Virus record (IMG/VR): IMGVR_UViG_3300037010_000704
Span: 1-58,868 of that record
DNA: 58,868 nt
Origin: a virus
Direction: 5' to 3' (one strand)
Within the stretch, counting starts at the first letter, position 1. Each line of letters begins with the position of its first letter. This document shows, piece by piece, positions 15,333-24,089 of this stretch. The position numbers and the translations under genes were made by a program. The notes under the pieces were generated by a model. That model was given only the letters and a program-made list of their open reading frames with translations. It was not told where the DNA came from and searched no databases.

Positions 15333-15359
15333 ATTACACCGTCTAGGCCGTAGAACTTA
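15333..15359 (-). promoter_or_regulatory. Putative phage promoter, copy 3
   Basis: On the minus strand the block has TAAGTTCTA at 15359-15351 and GTGTA at 15339-15335, with the same 11-base spacing as the other two copies. It precedes the CCA-enzyme gene by about 42 bases and follows the stop of the 64-residue gene at once. Confidence 0.6.
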
Positions 15360-15362
15360 GAG

Positions 15363-15557
15363 CTAAAACCCAACCCTGATAGCAGTGCAGTCGTAGACGA
15401 CTTTCCCATTGAAGGCCCGTTCCACGAGCACTAGAACTACTTCCTCTTCCCCGGCCTTCCTGACAGCCTTCCTGAGGGCGGCCTGGGGATTCCTGGCACC
15501 CACGGTGATCACCCTGGGTTGATTTCGTCGAGAGTTGAGCCGTGCGTCGTAGAGCAT
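15363..15557 (-). CDS. Hypothetical basic protein, 64 aa
   Basis: ATG 15557 follows GGAGAC. The protein has a short beta-alpha-beta pattern: RVITVGARNPQAALRKAVRK, then EEEVVLVLVERAFNGKVVYD. The layout resembles small phage and bacterial proteins in which a strand-helix-strand unit begins with a VxARNPxAA-like turn, but I cannot name a family. It has no membrane segment. It lies between a 124-residue gene and the promoter of the CCA-enzyme gene, so it is probably the last gene of its transcript. Confidence 0.75.
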   Translation of the reverse strand: MLYDARLNSRRNQPRVITVGARNPQAALRKAVRKAGEEEVVLVLVERAFNGKVVYDCTAIRVGF

Positions 15558-15592
15558 GTTGTCTCCGTTTCGTGGGGCACCGTTGTCGAGGG

Positions 15593-15967
15593 TCAGACGA
15601 CCCGAGTTAGTCTGTTTCGGCGGGCTGAAGGGCCGATGTGGTCCCTGGTGTAACGAGCGACCTCTTTGGGGTCACACCAGTCCACATCTATCCCCGGCTC
15701 GAAGAAGTCATCGGCATCAGGGGGTGGGGTCCGCTGCTTCACCTTGAGTTTGGGAGCCCGCATCTCGGCGACGACGGCGTCCACAAGGTGGCGGATGCTG
15801 AGACCCATCTTCTCGTGTGGGTTGCGTCCTTCCCAGGAAGCCATCGTCCTCAGCCTCGTCGCGACTTCAACCACAATGTAAGGTGTCGGGGAGAGGAGGC
15901 CATCCCGCTTTGCGATGGCTTCAACCTCACGCCGGACCATTTTCATGGCGTCTTCCAGCTTATTCAT
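15593..15967 (-). CDS. Hypothetical protein, 124 aa
   Basis: The gene starts at ATG 15967 after GAGG, eight bases upstream. The N-terminal two thirds are helical and charged (MNKLEDAMKMVRREVEAIAK); the C-terminal third has an acidic strip (PDADDFFEPGIDVDWCD) followed by basic residues. No domain, metal site or membrane segment is seen. It lies downstream of the PD-(D/E)XK nuclease gene and upstream of the 64-residue gene, same strand. Function unknown. Confidence 0.75.
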   Translation of the reverse strand: MNKLEDAMKMVRREVEAIAKRDGLLSPTPYIVVEVATRLRTMASWEGRNPHEKMGLSIRHLVDAVVAEMRAPKLKVKQRTPPPDADDFFEPGIDVDWCDPKEVARYTRDHIGPSARRNRLTRVV

Positions 15968-15991
15968 TCACAGCCTCGTTGAAGTCCTAGA

Positions 15992-16072
15992 TCAGATTTC
16001 CTCGGTGCTTCCGGGGTGGGTCTGAGGCTTCAAACGGGTAGACGAATACTGAGCCAATACTAGGCGTCCCAT
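15992..16072 (-). CDS. Possible small ORF, 26 aa
   Basis: An AAGGAG sequence with eight-base spacing precedes ATG 16072, one of the better ribosome-binding sites in the region. The frame gives MGRLVLAQYSSTRLKPQTHP, then GSTEEI and stops. The product is small and basic and matches nothing known. The strong start signal in a gap of 190 bases is the main support; it could also belong to a leader that aids the 124-residue gene 25 bases downstream. Confidence 0.4.
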   Translation of the reverse strand: MGRLVLAQYSSTRLKPQTHPGSTEEI

Positions 16073-16157
16073 GCGTTACGCTCCTTCGTGGAGAGGCCCT
16101 CTGTGGTTTCGTCGGGGCCGTCATCTAGGGTTTGGGAAAGCTAGATCAGCGAGTTCA

Positions 16158-17315
16158 CTACACCTGGGCAGTGAGGTCAGGGAGGAGTTCATCCACGATG
16201 CGTGTCATCTTCAGATCCCGTGAGTCTTTGATGTGAAACTGGTAACGATAGCCTGCGGCGAGACAGGCGAGTTGCTTCCTCCGGTTGAGGTCGTAGTTCT
16301 CCATCAGGGTCCACTCGGACTTCACCTCGATAATGAGGTTCTCCCCTGGAATGAAGATGTCGGGGTGGTAGGTGCGCTCTCGGCCTTGAGCATCCACATA
16401 CTCCACGGTAGGGATGTTGGTGAACTCGAAGTCCTCTTCCTTGTAGTGCCTCAGAAGTTCAGAGAGCACCAAGCCCTCGTAACCCTGGAGGTGGAGGATG
16501 CGGCCCGAAGGGAGTGTGTAGGGCTTGAAACCGAACATGCCCTTACGTATCTTGCGGAAGAATGCGCCGTTCTTCCTGGCGTGGGCAGCCCCGAACCGCG
16601 CACGGCATGTTGTGGCGTAAGCCTCCCGTCCGTGTGCCCCTTGCATAGCGAACTCCACTCCGTAGCGTTCCTTCATGGTGGCCTTGCGGCGGGGTGCCAC
16701 CTCGTCTGCCACCGCCGACATCCGCTCCCGGTAGTCGGCCCGCTGCATATGGTGACTGACGCCATAGGTAGCCTGCATGGTCTCCTTGATTCTCTCCTTT
16801 ACGGGGGGAGCTTGAGCGACGTTGGTGACCCCATAACGATCCTGGACAGTCTGTTCACGTCGCTTCAAGATGTCCGGGGACATGGCCCCTGCGTTCCCGT
16901 AGAGTGCCAAGTTGGTGGCTGCCCGCTTGGCCCGCACAGAGGCACTTGCCATGGGACTTGCCCCTCCAAACTTCTTGGTGTTTGTAATGCTTCGCTTCTC
17001 CTTCACCGCATCGGACTGGATGGGGACTTCCACCCCATACCTATCCAAGTTGGTCTTTCTGAACTTCTGATCCGCCGCTTTCGCTTGGTTAGGGCACTTC
17101 TTGTAGTGCTCCGAACAGCACCACACCCAGACTTTCTTCTCACCCGTCTCAGTTTTCACATGGCGCTGAAGACGGTATCGAGCGGGCTGGCCACACTCAT
17201 TCTCGCATAGCTGACCGAGAGGGACGGGGATGTTCCGTTCCCTCTCGGCACGTTCACGATTCTTACGAACCTTGGCTTGGTTCGGGGTTTCTACACGGTC
17301 GTCACTTGGGCACAT
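16158..17315 (-). CDS. PD-(D/E)XK nuclease with RYGV repeats (homing-type)
   Basis: The 385-residue protein has three parts. Residues 30-80 form a zinc-binding head (CENECGQ, then WCCSEHYKKCP). Residues 85-260 hold about seven degenerate repeats of roughly 25 residues, each starting with a TN..RYGV-like core (TNLDRYGV, TVQDRYGV, TMQATYGV, TMKERYGV, TCRARFGA), a module often found in phage-borne endonucleases and likely to contact DNA. The C-terminus has the nuclease signature HPDIFIPGENLIIEVKS, i.e. PD...ExK. This composition suggests a free-standing homing-like endonuclease. ATG 17315 lies within the end of the upstream gene (25-base overlap). Natural target unknown. Confidence 0.8.
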   Translation of the reverse strand: MCPSDDRVETPNQAKVRKNRERAERERNIPVPLGQLCENECGQPARYRLQRHVKTETGEKKVWVWCCSEHYKKCPNQAKAADQKFRKTNLDRYGVEVPIQSDAVKEKRSITNTKKFGGASPMASASVRAKRAATNLALYGNAGAMSPDILKRREQTVQDRYGVTNVAQAPPVKERIKETMQATYGVSHHMQRADYRERMSAVADEVAPRRKATMKERYGVEFAMQGAHGREAYATTCRARFGAAHARKNGAFFRKIRKGMFGFKPYTLPSGRILHLQGYEGLVLSELLRHYKEEDFEFTNIPTVEYVDAQGRERTYHPDIFIPGENLIIEVKSEWTLMENYDLNRRKQLACLAAGYRYQFHIKDSRDLKMTRIVDELLPDLTAQV

Positions 17316-18151
17316 GAGGGGCCTCCGCCCTCAGTGTGGCCCTTGACATTCCCATTGTCAATGCCTGCATTCCCAATGTTGACCGCCATAAGGAAAACGA
17401 ATGATAAAATCCAACTGAAAATGAAAGGAATCCCATCGGGCAGGATTAGTGACGGCAGGGTCTTGTAGTTGATGAGGGTGACGGTGTCAGAGTGGTTCCG
17501 GCCTGTGGAGATGAAGCCCGGGGATGTTGCGAGGTCACTATCGGGGTTCCAGGGGTTGGCCGTCTCCATCTGGGTGTTGTCCACCGTGGAGCCACCGCCA
17601 AGTAGGCCCATCTCCCGGATGGGGAGAGTCTCACCGTTGGTTCCAGAGATCAGGCCGTCCTCGTTGGACTTCACGATGGTCTGGAAGTCCACCTTCTCGC
17701 TGAAGCCCTTGACGGGGTTCAAGTCATCATCGACGAACTTGACAAAGCTGATCTTCTTGCGGAGGACGGGGCGGTAGAGGGCCGTGGGCTGGGGCTGGAT
17801 CGTATCTTCCTTGGGGGGAATCGTGGAGGTCCAGGCGTCGCTGCCGGAACCGAGGCCGAGACCCCAGACACCGTAGGCGGGTTCCTTGCTGTTGGCCATC
17901 AGGCGGGCGAACAACGACCTCACACAATCTACGATCAGGTTGGACTCTTCATAGATGATGTTACTAGGGTTCCCAAACTCGAAGATGCGAACGTGCCCCT
18001 TGAGGGACATGGTTGGAACGACGTCGTGAAGGTGGCTCATTCGGGGCTCTCCTGCGTAGGTGTGCGAAGTGCAGCGGTTTTCAAAATCATTGGTGACTAG
18101 GTGGGCGCGACCCCCTGGGGTAGATGTTCTGAGTTCATCGGCGTCTGACAT
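17291..18151 (-). CDS. Virion-type protein with C-terminal hydrophobic segment
   Basis: From ATG 18151 (after GGAGAG, nine bases behind the previous stop) the protein has 286 residues. A second start at the Met of MSHLHDVV, also with GGAGAG, would remove 37 residues and is possible. The central part (FEFGNPSNIIYEESNLIVDC, GVWGLGLGSG) looks like a tail or baseplate surface protein. Near residues 240-260 there is a strongly hydrophobic run (IPFIFSWILSFVFLMAVNIG), followed by a glycine-rich polar tail. Such a segment is odd for a baseplate protein and could insert into a membrane. The 3' end overlaps the RYGV nuclease gene by 25 bases, so its last residues may have been altered by insertion of that gene. 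Confidence 0.78.
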   Translation of the reverse strand: MSDADELRTSTPGGRAHLVTNDFENRCTSHTYAGEPRMSHLHDVVPTMSLKGHVRIFEFGNPSNIIYEESNLIVDCVRSLFARLMANSKEPAYGVWGLGLGSGSDAWTSTIPPKEDTIQPQPTALYRPVLRKKISFVKFVDDDLNPVKGFSEKVDFQTIVKSNEDGLISGTNGETLPIREMGLLGGGSTVDNTQMETANPWNPDSDLATSPGFISTGRNHSDTVTLINYKTLPSLILPDGIPFIFSWILSFVFLMAVNIGNAGIDNGNVKGHTEGGGPSCAQVTTV

Positions 18152-18160
18152 CCATCTCTC

Positions 18161-18832
18161 CTATTTCACTTTCCAGATTTTACCCTGGTTCACCTTGGGA
18201 GCCTGCTGAACTCCAACAGGCTTGCCATTCGAATTGTAGACCATCACAAATAGGGGTCCGCTCTGACGCTGGAGGGTTTGGTTCCTGTATTTCCTGATGG
18301 CATCGAGTGCCTGGGTGTAGTCGGACTTCAACTTCACTTCGCGGACCCTGCCACCCGGCTGGTGGATGGGGATGAGGTTCTTCGGGGCATACTTGCTGTC
18401 GTCCAGGGTGAGCCTCCAATGCACGGCAGCCGTGACGACCTTGCTCTGCATCTCCCTGGCGAACTCAATGGGTAGGTCGAACTCGCTCTCCCACAGCTTG
18501 ACGGGCTCCTCGGTGAGGAACTCGGTGACGAAGGTCTCCGGGCTGAGGTTCTGGAAGGCTCCCAGGGCGGAGGCGTAGAGGGCCACGATGACCTCACGGG
18601 TGACCTTACGCTCCAGCATGAAGGCTGTGAGTTCGTCCAGGAGGGCCAAGACCCCCTTGTAGGCAATCTCTCGGGCTTCCTCGTCCACGTTCCCCTGGTA
18701 GGGGATCGTGAGGGTGAAGATGGGCACCTTGGTGCTGCCCAGGTCGAGGCTGATCTGAACGCACTGGGGCACGGCTGTGGAGACCATGACGGTCGCCGTT
18801 GCGGTAGTGGGTGTGACTGCGCTGGTCTTCAT
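18161..18832 (-). CDS. Hypothetical tail-region protein, 223 aa
   Basis: ATG 18832 follows GAGGG, nine bases after the 444-residue gene. The protein opens with a Thr/Val/Ala-rich stretch (TPTTATATVMVSTAVPQC), then a soluble alpha/beta body. Its helical middle section includes EEAREIAYKGVLALLDELTA. The C-terminus is basic (KVNQGKIWKVK). No known domain is recognised. It is part of the baseplate group 24-18 kb on the same strand and probably makes a tail or baseplate component. Confidence 0.75.
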   Translation of the reverse strand: MKTSAVTPTTATATVMVSTAVPQCVQISLDLGSTKVPIFTLTIPYQGNVDEEAREIAYKGVLALLDELTAFMLERKVTREVIVALYASALGAFQNLSPETFVTEFLTEEPVKLWESEFDLPIEFAREMQSKVVTAAVHWRLTLDDSKYAPKNLIPIHQPGGRVREVKLKSDYTQALDAIRKYRNQTLQRQSGPLFVMVYNSNGKPVGVQQAPKVNQGKIWKVK

Positions 18833-18841
18833 GCGGCCCTC

Positions 18842-20176
18842 TTATTCGAGATCGGAACCCACGAACTCGTCGCTCTTGATCTCCCAGACGCGATTGAGAC
18901 GGGGTGAGAGGATACCAGGACTGGGGAGTTTGTGTTCTGCGATCACCTGGAGGGTGACGCCGTAGGTGGTTACGCCATTGGGGTCTGGCTGCTGAGCGAG
19001 CACACTGGAGGGTGGGTATTGAATCCAGAGGTAGGGGCTCACCTTGTTGGCCGGGGCAGGGGTGGCTGGATCAGGCACCACATTGTCAAGGGAGCCGTAG
19101 GGCCTCACGCGAAGCTGGGCGGCTGCGGTCTGGGTGCTGATTGGAACGCCATCGTGGGTCATGGTGGTTCCTGTGGCGTCCTTCAAGGTGGCCACGCAGT
19201 AGTAGCGAGCACCGTCCAGGGACAGGTTGAAGTCCTGGGGGGTCACCAGAGTCTCCGTGTAGTTCAGGTGGAGGGTGGGGTCCACGCTGCCGAAAAGCTC
19301 CGTCACCACTCCAGCAAAACTCCTGAACCACTGGTAGTAGATCTTGAAGGGGGTCTTGTAGATGGATTGTAGGCCGGTATCAGGTGTCAGGGGGTTACGC
19401 CTGAGGAGGTTGAGCATGGGATCCCCTGGCTCAACCTCCTCCATGAGAACAAAGATGCGAAGCTCATCGAGGATCCCCCTGCCTGCGGAGTCCTTCGGGC
19501 CGACGAAGGCCCCAATGTTCTCGTCCAGGCCGAAGATGGTCGTCAGGTTGATGCCGACGTGGGCAGGCTTGGCCAAGTCGATGGCGTGGTAGAGGTCGTC
19601 GGTGAGGGCCTTGAGCCGGTAGGTCTCGGTGATGAGTTGGCCCTTGTTCTGCTCGGTGTAGGCCAGGGATTCACCACCAGCGTGAACGCTGATCTTCAGG
19701 GAGTTCCTGTCGGTCTCGTCGATACTCGGGGTGCCAATGAGCTTGAAGAGTTCCTCGATGTAGAAGGTCTCGCCCGTGTAGGCACTGATGACATCCGCGA
19801 TGGACTTGACCGTCGAGCCCTGGCGATAGGCATCCCGGAGGGCCAGGATCATCTTCTTGTAGTCGGTGTCCCACTGGGAGGTGCCGGGGTAGTTCTTGTT
19901 GATGTAGAGCAGATCAGCCATGCGCCGATGGGCATCCGCAGGTGTCAGGGCGGCAGGGTTCCGGGAGAGTAGGTCGTAGTGGAACCAGAACTCCAGGCGG
20001 GCCTGCTCACCTGCGACACCGCGAAGGGCTGTGCCGTAGAACGTGGAGTCCCACCCACCCCCATAGTAGTAGTTGGGCACGTTGGAGGTGAGGTTGGCGT
20101 AGACGGCGTCGCTATAGCGGAGCATCTCTAGGGGATGCCGCTCATAGTGAATGTCGGGGTGGATGTGGTTCGCCAT
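18842..20176 (-). CDS. Baseplate-associated protein, 444 aa
   Basis: I chose ATG 20176 (two bases after the stop of the J-like gene, with CAGG just before it); a longer start lies inside that gene. The protein begins MANHIHPDIHYERHPLEMLR. It contains a helical section about repeated motion of subunits (residues 90-150, RDAYRQGSTVKSIADVISAY) and a beta-rich C-terminus (residues 300-400). The YRQGSTVKSIADVISAYTGE motif recalls tail proteins next to baseplate J genes, where a helical domain contacts the wedge. It follows the J/gp6-like gene directly, the usual place of the gpI or gp7 functional equivalent, but no clear homology is visible. Confidence 0.78.
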   Translation of the reverse strand: MANHIHPDIHYERHPLEMLRYSDAVYANLTSNVPNYYYGGGWDSTFYGTALRGVAGEQARLEFWFHYDLLSRNPAALTPADAHRRMADLLYINKNYPGTSQWDTDYKKMILALRDAYRQGSTVKSIADVISAYTGETFYIEELFKLIGTPSIDETDRNSLKISVHAGGESLAYTEQNKGQLITETYRLKALTDDLYHAIDLAKPAHVGINLTTIFGLDENIGAFVGPKDSAGRGILDELRIFVLMEEVEPGDPMLNLLRRNPLTPDTGLQSIYKTPFKIYYQWFRSFAGVVTELFGSVDPTLHLNYTETLVTPQDFNLSLDGARYYCVATLKDATGTTMTHDGVPISTQTAAAQLRVRPYGSLDNVVPDPATPAPANKVSPYLWIQYPPSSVLAQQPDPNGVTTYGVTLQVIAEHKLPSPGILSPRLNRVWEIKSDEFVGSDLE

Positions 20177-20177
20177 C

Positions 20178-23100
20178 TTACCTGACCGTATTTCCGTATA
20201 CGTATTCAATCAGGATCTTTCCGGGCTTCACATACTCAGTCGGGCTCAGAGTGAGATCCTGTGCTCCGCCCTCGCCGAAAATCTGGTAGGTGACCCGGAA
20301 GGGGTAGCCGGTGGGGTTGGTGATCGTGGCCTTGGGGGCGATAATCACTTTCCTGTAGTGCTTGTATTCAATGGGGTTGCTCGGGGATCCGAAGTAGTCG
20401 TTGGTCCCGATGATGTAGAAGGTCGGGGAGTCGTAGGCGGCCATGTCTCGCATACTCCTGGCCCGCTTGAGCATCTCCCCTTCGTAGGTCAGCGAGATAC
20501 TGGCGTCGGGCAGGCCCCCTGATGGTAGCGTCGGGAACTGCAAGACCGGGTTGGTCGTGACGAAGACGTGGTCACTGAACCCAAAGGTGCTCCAGTTCGG
20601 GACCGTGCTGGCAAGCTGCCATGGCGTCCCCGCAGGGATCAGGGAGCCGACTTCATAAGCCCCATCCGCCTTGGCGAAGCGGGTCAGGGGAACCACGATG
20701 GAGCGGACGCCCCGGATAGCCTTGATCTGCCGGATCACCTCAGCTTGAGATAGCCTGCCGCTGGCCTGATCCAGGACCATCCCGATGACGGTGCGAACCT
20801 TGGGGTCCACGATCTCCGGGGAGGCCGCAGCATCGAGCTCGATGGTCATCGTGATGTCCACGGCGTTGCCCATCATGGTCTTCACCAGAATATCGGCTGC
20901 GGCGTGACGCACGTCCTGGATTCGCTGGCTGACCGTGGCGACGTAGCTGGGGTATTGAGTGGTGAAAGTGAAGCTCTCCAGGCGGTAATAGGAGACCAAG
21001 ACGGTGTCCCCATCCCCGATGATCGAGCCGGTGGTGGAGGTGCTACCGGACCCCGAGGAGGTGACGGAGGCCCTAGCGAGGGAGACCCGACCGGAGGCGG
21101 CGTCATTGGTGAGGATGTAATCGCGGCCCTCGACGGCGAGGCGCTTGGTCACACCATCGGAGACAAGAACCCGGATGTAGCGGCCACCCCATGGCACAAT
21201 CGGACGTGCCCCAGGGATGGGCTCAAAATACTGATCGGAACCGTCAGAGAGCAGGGTGTGGCCGTGGGACCAGGGAGTCCACACGTCGAGCAGGATGCCA
21301 CTGTCGGGGAGGACGGTGGGAGCCGTGCCAACCAGGGTCACCTCGGCGTCGATGACGGGGACGATCCGCTCGTAGAGCTTGTAGCGATTGTAGGTGACGA
21401 CGACCTCACGGTCCAGGGGGATTGTGCTGGTGGCTGTCCGCTTGATGGAGAAGACACCGTAGCGGCCCGTCTTGATAACCACGTAGTCCACCCCGGCCAC
21501 GTAGAGGGTCAGGCCGATGACATCAGAGGTTCCAGTCTGGGGCTGACCGACAACCGTCAGGAGGCCCACGGGCTTCCCGTCGCTGCCGATGCTGACATCC
21601 ATGCCCTCGTCGAGCACGATGGTGTCCGGGCCATCTGTGATGAATGTGATGGTCTTCTGGATGAGTTCCAGCGAGTTGTCGAGCACGACGGTGTCACCAG
21701 CCCGTTGGGAGAACCCCTCCAACAGGGGGCTGCTGGACTGCACGATGCGGTAGGATGCTGAGGGGAGCAGGCCCGTGAAGGCAACCGGAGAGGGATCTGT
21801 AGCGGTCCCATTTTCGTAGGTGCCGGATTCCCCTGTGATAGAGAACACACGGGTGACAGGCTGGGCGGAGGGCACCAGGGAGATTCCCGATGCGAGGCGG
21901 AGGAAGCCGAGGGCCGGGGTGGGGTTTGTCGACAGGGCACCGAAGGCCACGGAGTTCGGGATGCTCTGGCCATTCGCACCCACGTTATCAATGGGGCGAC
22001 CATCGAGGGTCCGCAGCTTGTAGGAAGGCTCTGAGGGGTCCAGGGTGATGATGTAGTTCCCGTTGGCAGCCTGGAATGCCGTGGCGTTCTTGGTGCCTAG
22101 GTAGAACTGACGACCGCTACCCTGATCCACGTAGATTTCACCCACACCAATGATGGGGGCGGTGATCCGGGCTAGGTCGGCTGTGTCAACCGTGAGTTGC
22201 AGGGCGGATGCGTTATAGACCCGGAGCTTGACGTAGGTAGCCGAGAAGCCCTGTGTGCCTGTTCCCTCGTAGGTGTAGGGTTTGACTTCACTGTTCTGGG
22301 AGAACGACCGGCCACGGACATAGACATCGGCACATCCGTAGACATGCTTACCGGGATAGGGGATCCAATCGCGGAGCATCTCGTCATCACCGCTGGCGAC
22401 CACACGAGCCTCGACGACGCCAGGGGTGCTCCGGGCAATACCCAGCAGGCCCTTGCGGGTTCCCGTGTCCACACCGACGATGGTGCGGTCCTGGATGCGG
22501 GCGGCGTAGCGAATGTTGGTCTCAATGTCCTGGCCGTAGTCGGCACTGAAGTTGTTGACCACCTGCCAAGGGGTGGGGATACCCGAGATGGCCCTGCGAA
22601 TCGACCCCGCACCCGCAGAGTTTCCGATGGAGCCAGCGATGTCGCACTCGGCAGGGAGGGTGACTTCCCAGCGGTTCAACTGGGGGTTGTAGTAGGCGTC
22701 GATGTTGGCGGGGTCCACAACGGCGGATCCCAGCAGGGTGAAGGTTAGGGCGGGGGTCGCGTCATCCGTGGCAGTCCCGACCTGGGCACCTTTCAGGAAC
22801 TCCTGACGGGTTGTGGGTCGGATGGTGGTGTAGATGGTCTCTTCCACGATGGCGGCCTCAGCTCCACCACGGGGAATACCTGCCTGCTCACCCAGGACAT
22901 CGAACTGCCGGTCAATCAATGTCTGAAGCGCGGATTCATCCAGGCCAAAGGCCCGCTGGAGGATCTGCTTGGTGACGGAGTCGGCCACGGGATCGCTTAT
23001 GCCATCCCCGTCTGCATCATCGAGTTGGGACAGGGCGGAAATGGATGAGGACACACGGGCGAACCACTCACGCACACTGGAATTGGCGAGTTCGATGGCC

Positions 23101-24089
23101 ACGGGGTCCACGAAGAGGTCGCGGAGTTCCGTCCGTGGGGAAAGGTCCAGGTCAGGGTAGAGATTCGTTATGTTCGAGATCAGGCGACCCGCGATGTCAC
23201 TCTGCTGCTGCATCGCCAGGAAGTCTGAAGGGTTCACCTTGCGGAGATCGACGTAGCCGCACTGGATAGGGCCAATCTGCTCAGACTCATAGACATGGTT
23301 GGTGGCTGCGTCAAGTATGACCGTGGAGAGGGCGACATAGAAGACATCACTTCCCACGTAGCTCCGGGGAATGTCGATTGACGAGATGTTGATCTTGTCC
23401 TGGGTCTCCGTAATCGTCGTTGTTTTCGTGTAGGCGGAAAGGGTAGTCTCCGTGGCGGTCTCGATGACCTCCGTAGCCACCCGGTTGACGACCTTCACTA
23501 GGCCCCCGTATTGCACGTATGGGTCGTTGACTCCCGAGGGATCCGTTGAGATGACGACACGAACGCCCATGAGGCCCTCGTCGTCCGGGGTATTCCATTC
23601 CACACGACACACATCCCGCTGTCGGAGCACATTGATGCCCGCAGGGGGGATGGCCCGGTAACCCTGGATGGGGTCTGCGGCGATCAGGGTTACCGTGGTG
23701 GCCGGGGAGGTCAGAATGACGTCCGGCACGGGGCCGACGAAGACCCCACCGGGGCGGGTCAGGGAGTCCTGGCCGGAGAAGGACACGCGATGAGCACCAC
23801 GTAGAGCCGGGATAGGCACGAAGCCTGTAACGGTGCAGTAGCCGGGATTACCGGGGGTGGGAGCCACCGTCGTGGCATTCACACCCTCCTCGACAGCAAA
23901 GGTGTATTGCTCCCCGGTATCAGGGAAGTCCACGTTAAATGACTTCATCGTCTTGATGGACCCATCCACGGCAACGAAGGGCATCAGGTTCAACGTGAAC
24001 GAGAACGTCTCGGCATCAGTTGAGAAGGTGTCTGCCGTGATGGCGGGGTCAACCAGGATCGGGCGGGGGAATGAGATGATGGTAGTCAT
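20178..24089 (-). CDS. Baseplate wedge protein, baseplate J/gp6-like
   Basis: The 1,303-residue protein contains the J-like core around residues 420-590. The motifs are RPTTRQEFLKGAQVGT, ECDIAGSIGNSAGAGSIRRA, a GYG-like turn VNNFSADYGQDIETNIRYAA, and GTRKGLLGIARSTPGVVEAR followed by VVASGD. These match the baseplate J family that includes T4 gp6 and P2 gpJ, which forms the ring joining baseplate wedges. It is about twice the usual size, with long beta-rich sections before and after the core that may be wedge arms. The ATG shares one base with the previous stop (TAATG), so it is coupled to the possible gp25-like gene, as expected of a wedge operon. Confidence 0.9.
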   Translation of the reverse strand: MTTIISFPRPILVDPAITADTFSTDAETFSFTLNLMPFVAVDGSIKTMKSFNVDFPDTGEQYTFAVEEGVNATTVAPTPGNPGYCTVTGFVPIPALRGAHRVSFSGQDSLTRPGGVFVGPVPDVILTSPATTVTLIAADPIQGYRAIPPAGINVLRQRDVCRVEWNTPDDEGLMGVRVVISTDPSGVNDPYVQYGGLVKVVNRVATEVIETATETTLSAYTKTTTITETQDKINISSIDIPRSYVGSDVFYVALSTVILDAATNHVYESEQIGPIQCGYVDLRKVNPSDFLAMQQQSDIAGRLISNITNLYPDLDLSPRTELRDLFVDPVAIELANSSVREWFARVSSSISALSQLDDADGDGISDPVADSVTKQILQRAFGLDESALQTLIDRQFDVLGEQAGIPRGGAEAAIVEETIYTTIRPTTRQEFLKGAQVGTATDDATPALTFTLLGSAVVDPANIDAYYNPQLNRWEVTLPAECDIAGSIGNSAGAGSIRRAISGIPTPWQVVNNFSADYGQDIETNIRYAARIQDRTIVGVDTGTRKGLLGIARSTPGVVEARVVASGDDEMLRDWIPYPGKHVYGCADVYVRGRSFSQNSEVKPYTYEGTGTQGFSATYVKLRVYNASALQLTVDTADLARITAPIIGVGEIYVDQGSGRQFYLGTKNATAFQAANGNYIITLDPSEPSYKLRTLDGRPIDNVGANGQSIPNSVAFGALSTNPTPALGFLRLASGISLVPSAQPVTRVFSITGESGTYENGTATDPSPVAFTGLLPSASYRIVQSSSPLLEGFSQRAGDTVVLDNSLELIQKTITFITDGPDTIVLDEGMDVSIGSDGKPVGLLTVVGQPQTGTSDVIGLTLYVAGVDYVVIKTGRYGVFSIKRTATSTIPLDREVVVTYNRYKLYERIVPVIDAEVTLVGTAPTVLPDSGILLDVWTPWSHGHTLLSDGSDQYFEPIPGARPIVPWGGRYIRVLVSDGVTKRLAVEGRDYILTNDAASGRVSLARASVTSSGSGSTSTTGSIIGDGDTVLVSYYRLESFTFTTQYPSYVATVSQRIQDVRHAAADILVKTMMGNAVDITMTIELDAAASPEIVDPKVRTVIGMVLDQASGRLSQAEVIRQIKAIRGVRSIVVPLTRFAKADGAYEVGSLIPAGTPWQLASTVPNWSTFGFSDHVFVTTNPVLQFPTLPSGGLPDASISLTYEGEMLKRARSMRDMAAYDSPTFYIIGTNDYFGSPSNPIEYKHYRKVIIAPKATITNPTGYPFRVTYQIFGEGGAQDLTLSPTEYVKPGKILIEYVYGNTVR

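Noticed and set aside
20904-21761. 285-residue plus-strand frame within the J-like gene
   Set aside because: Antisense composition and no ribosome-binding site; the minus gene is continuous.
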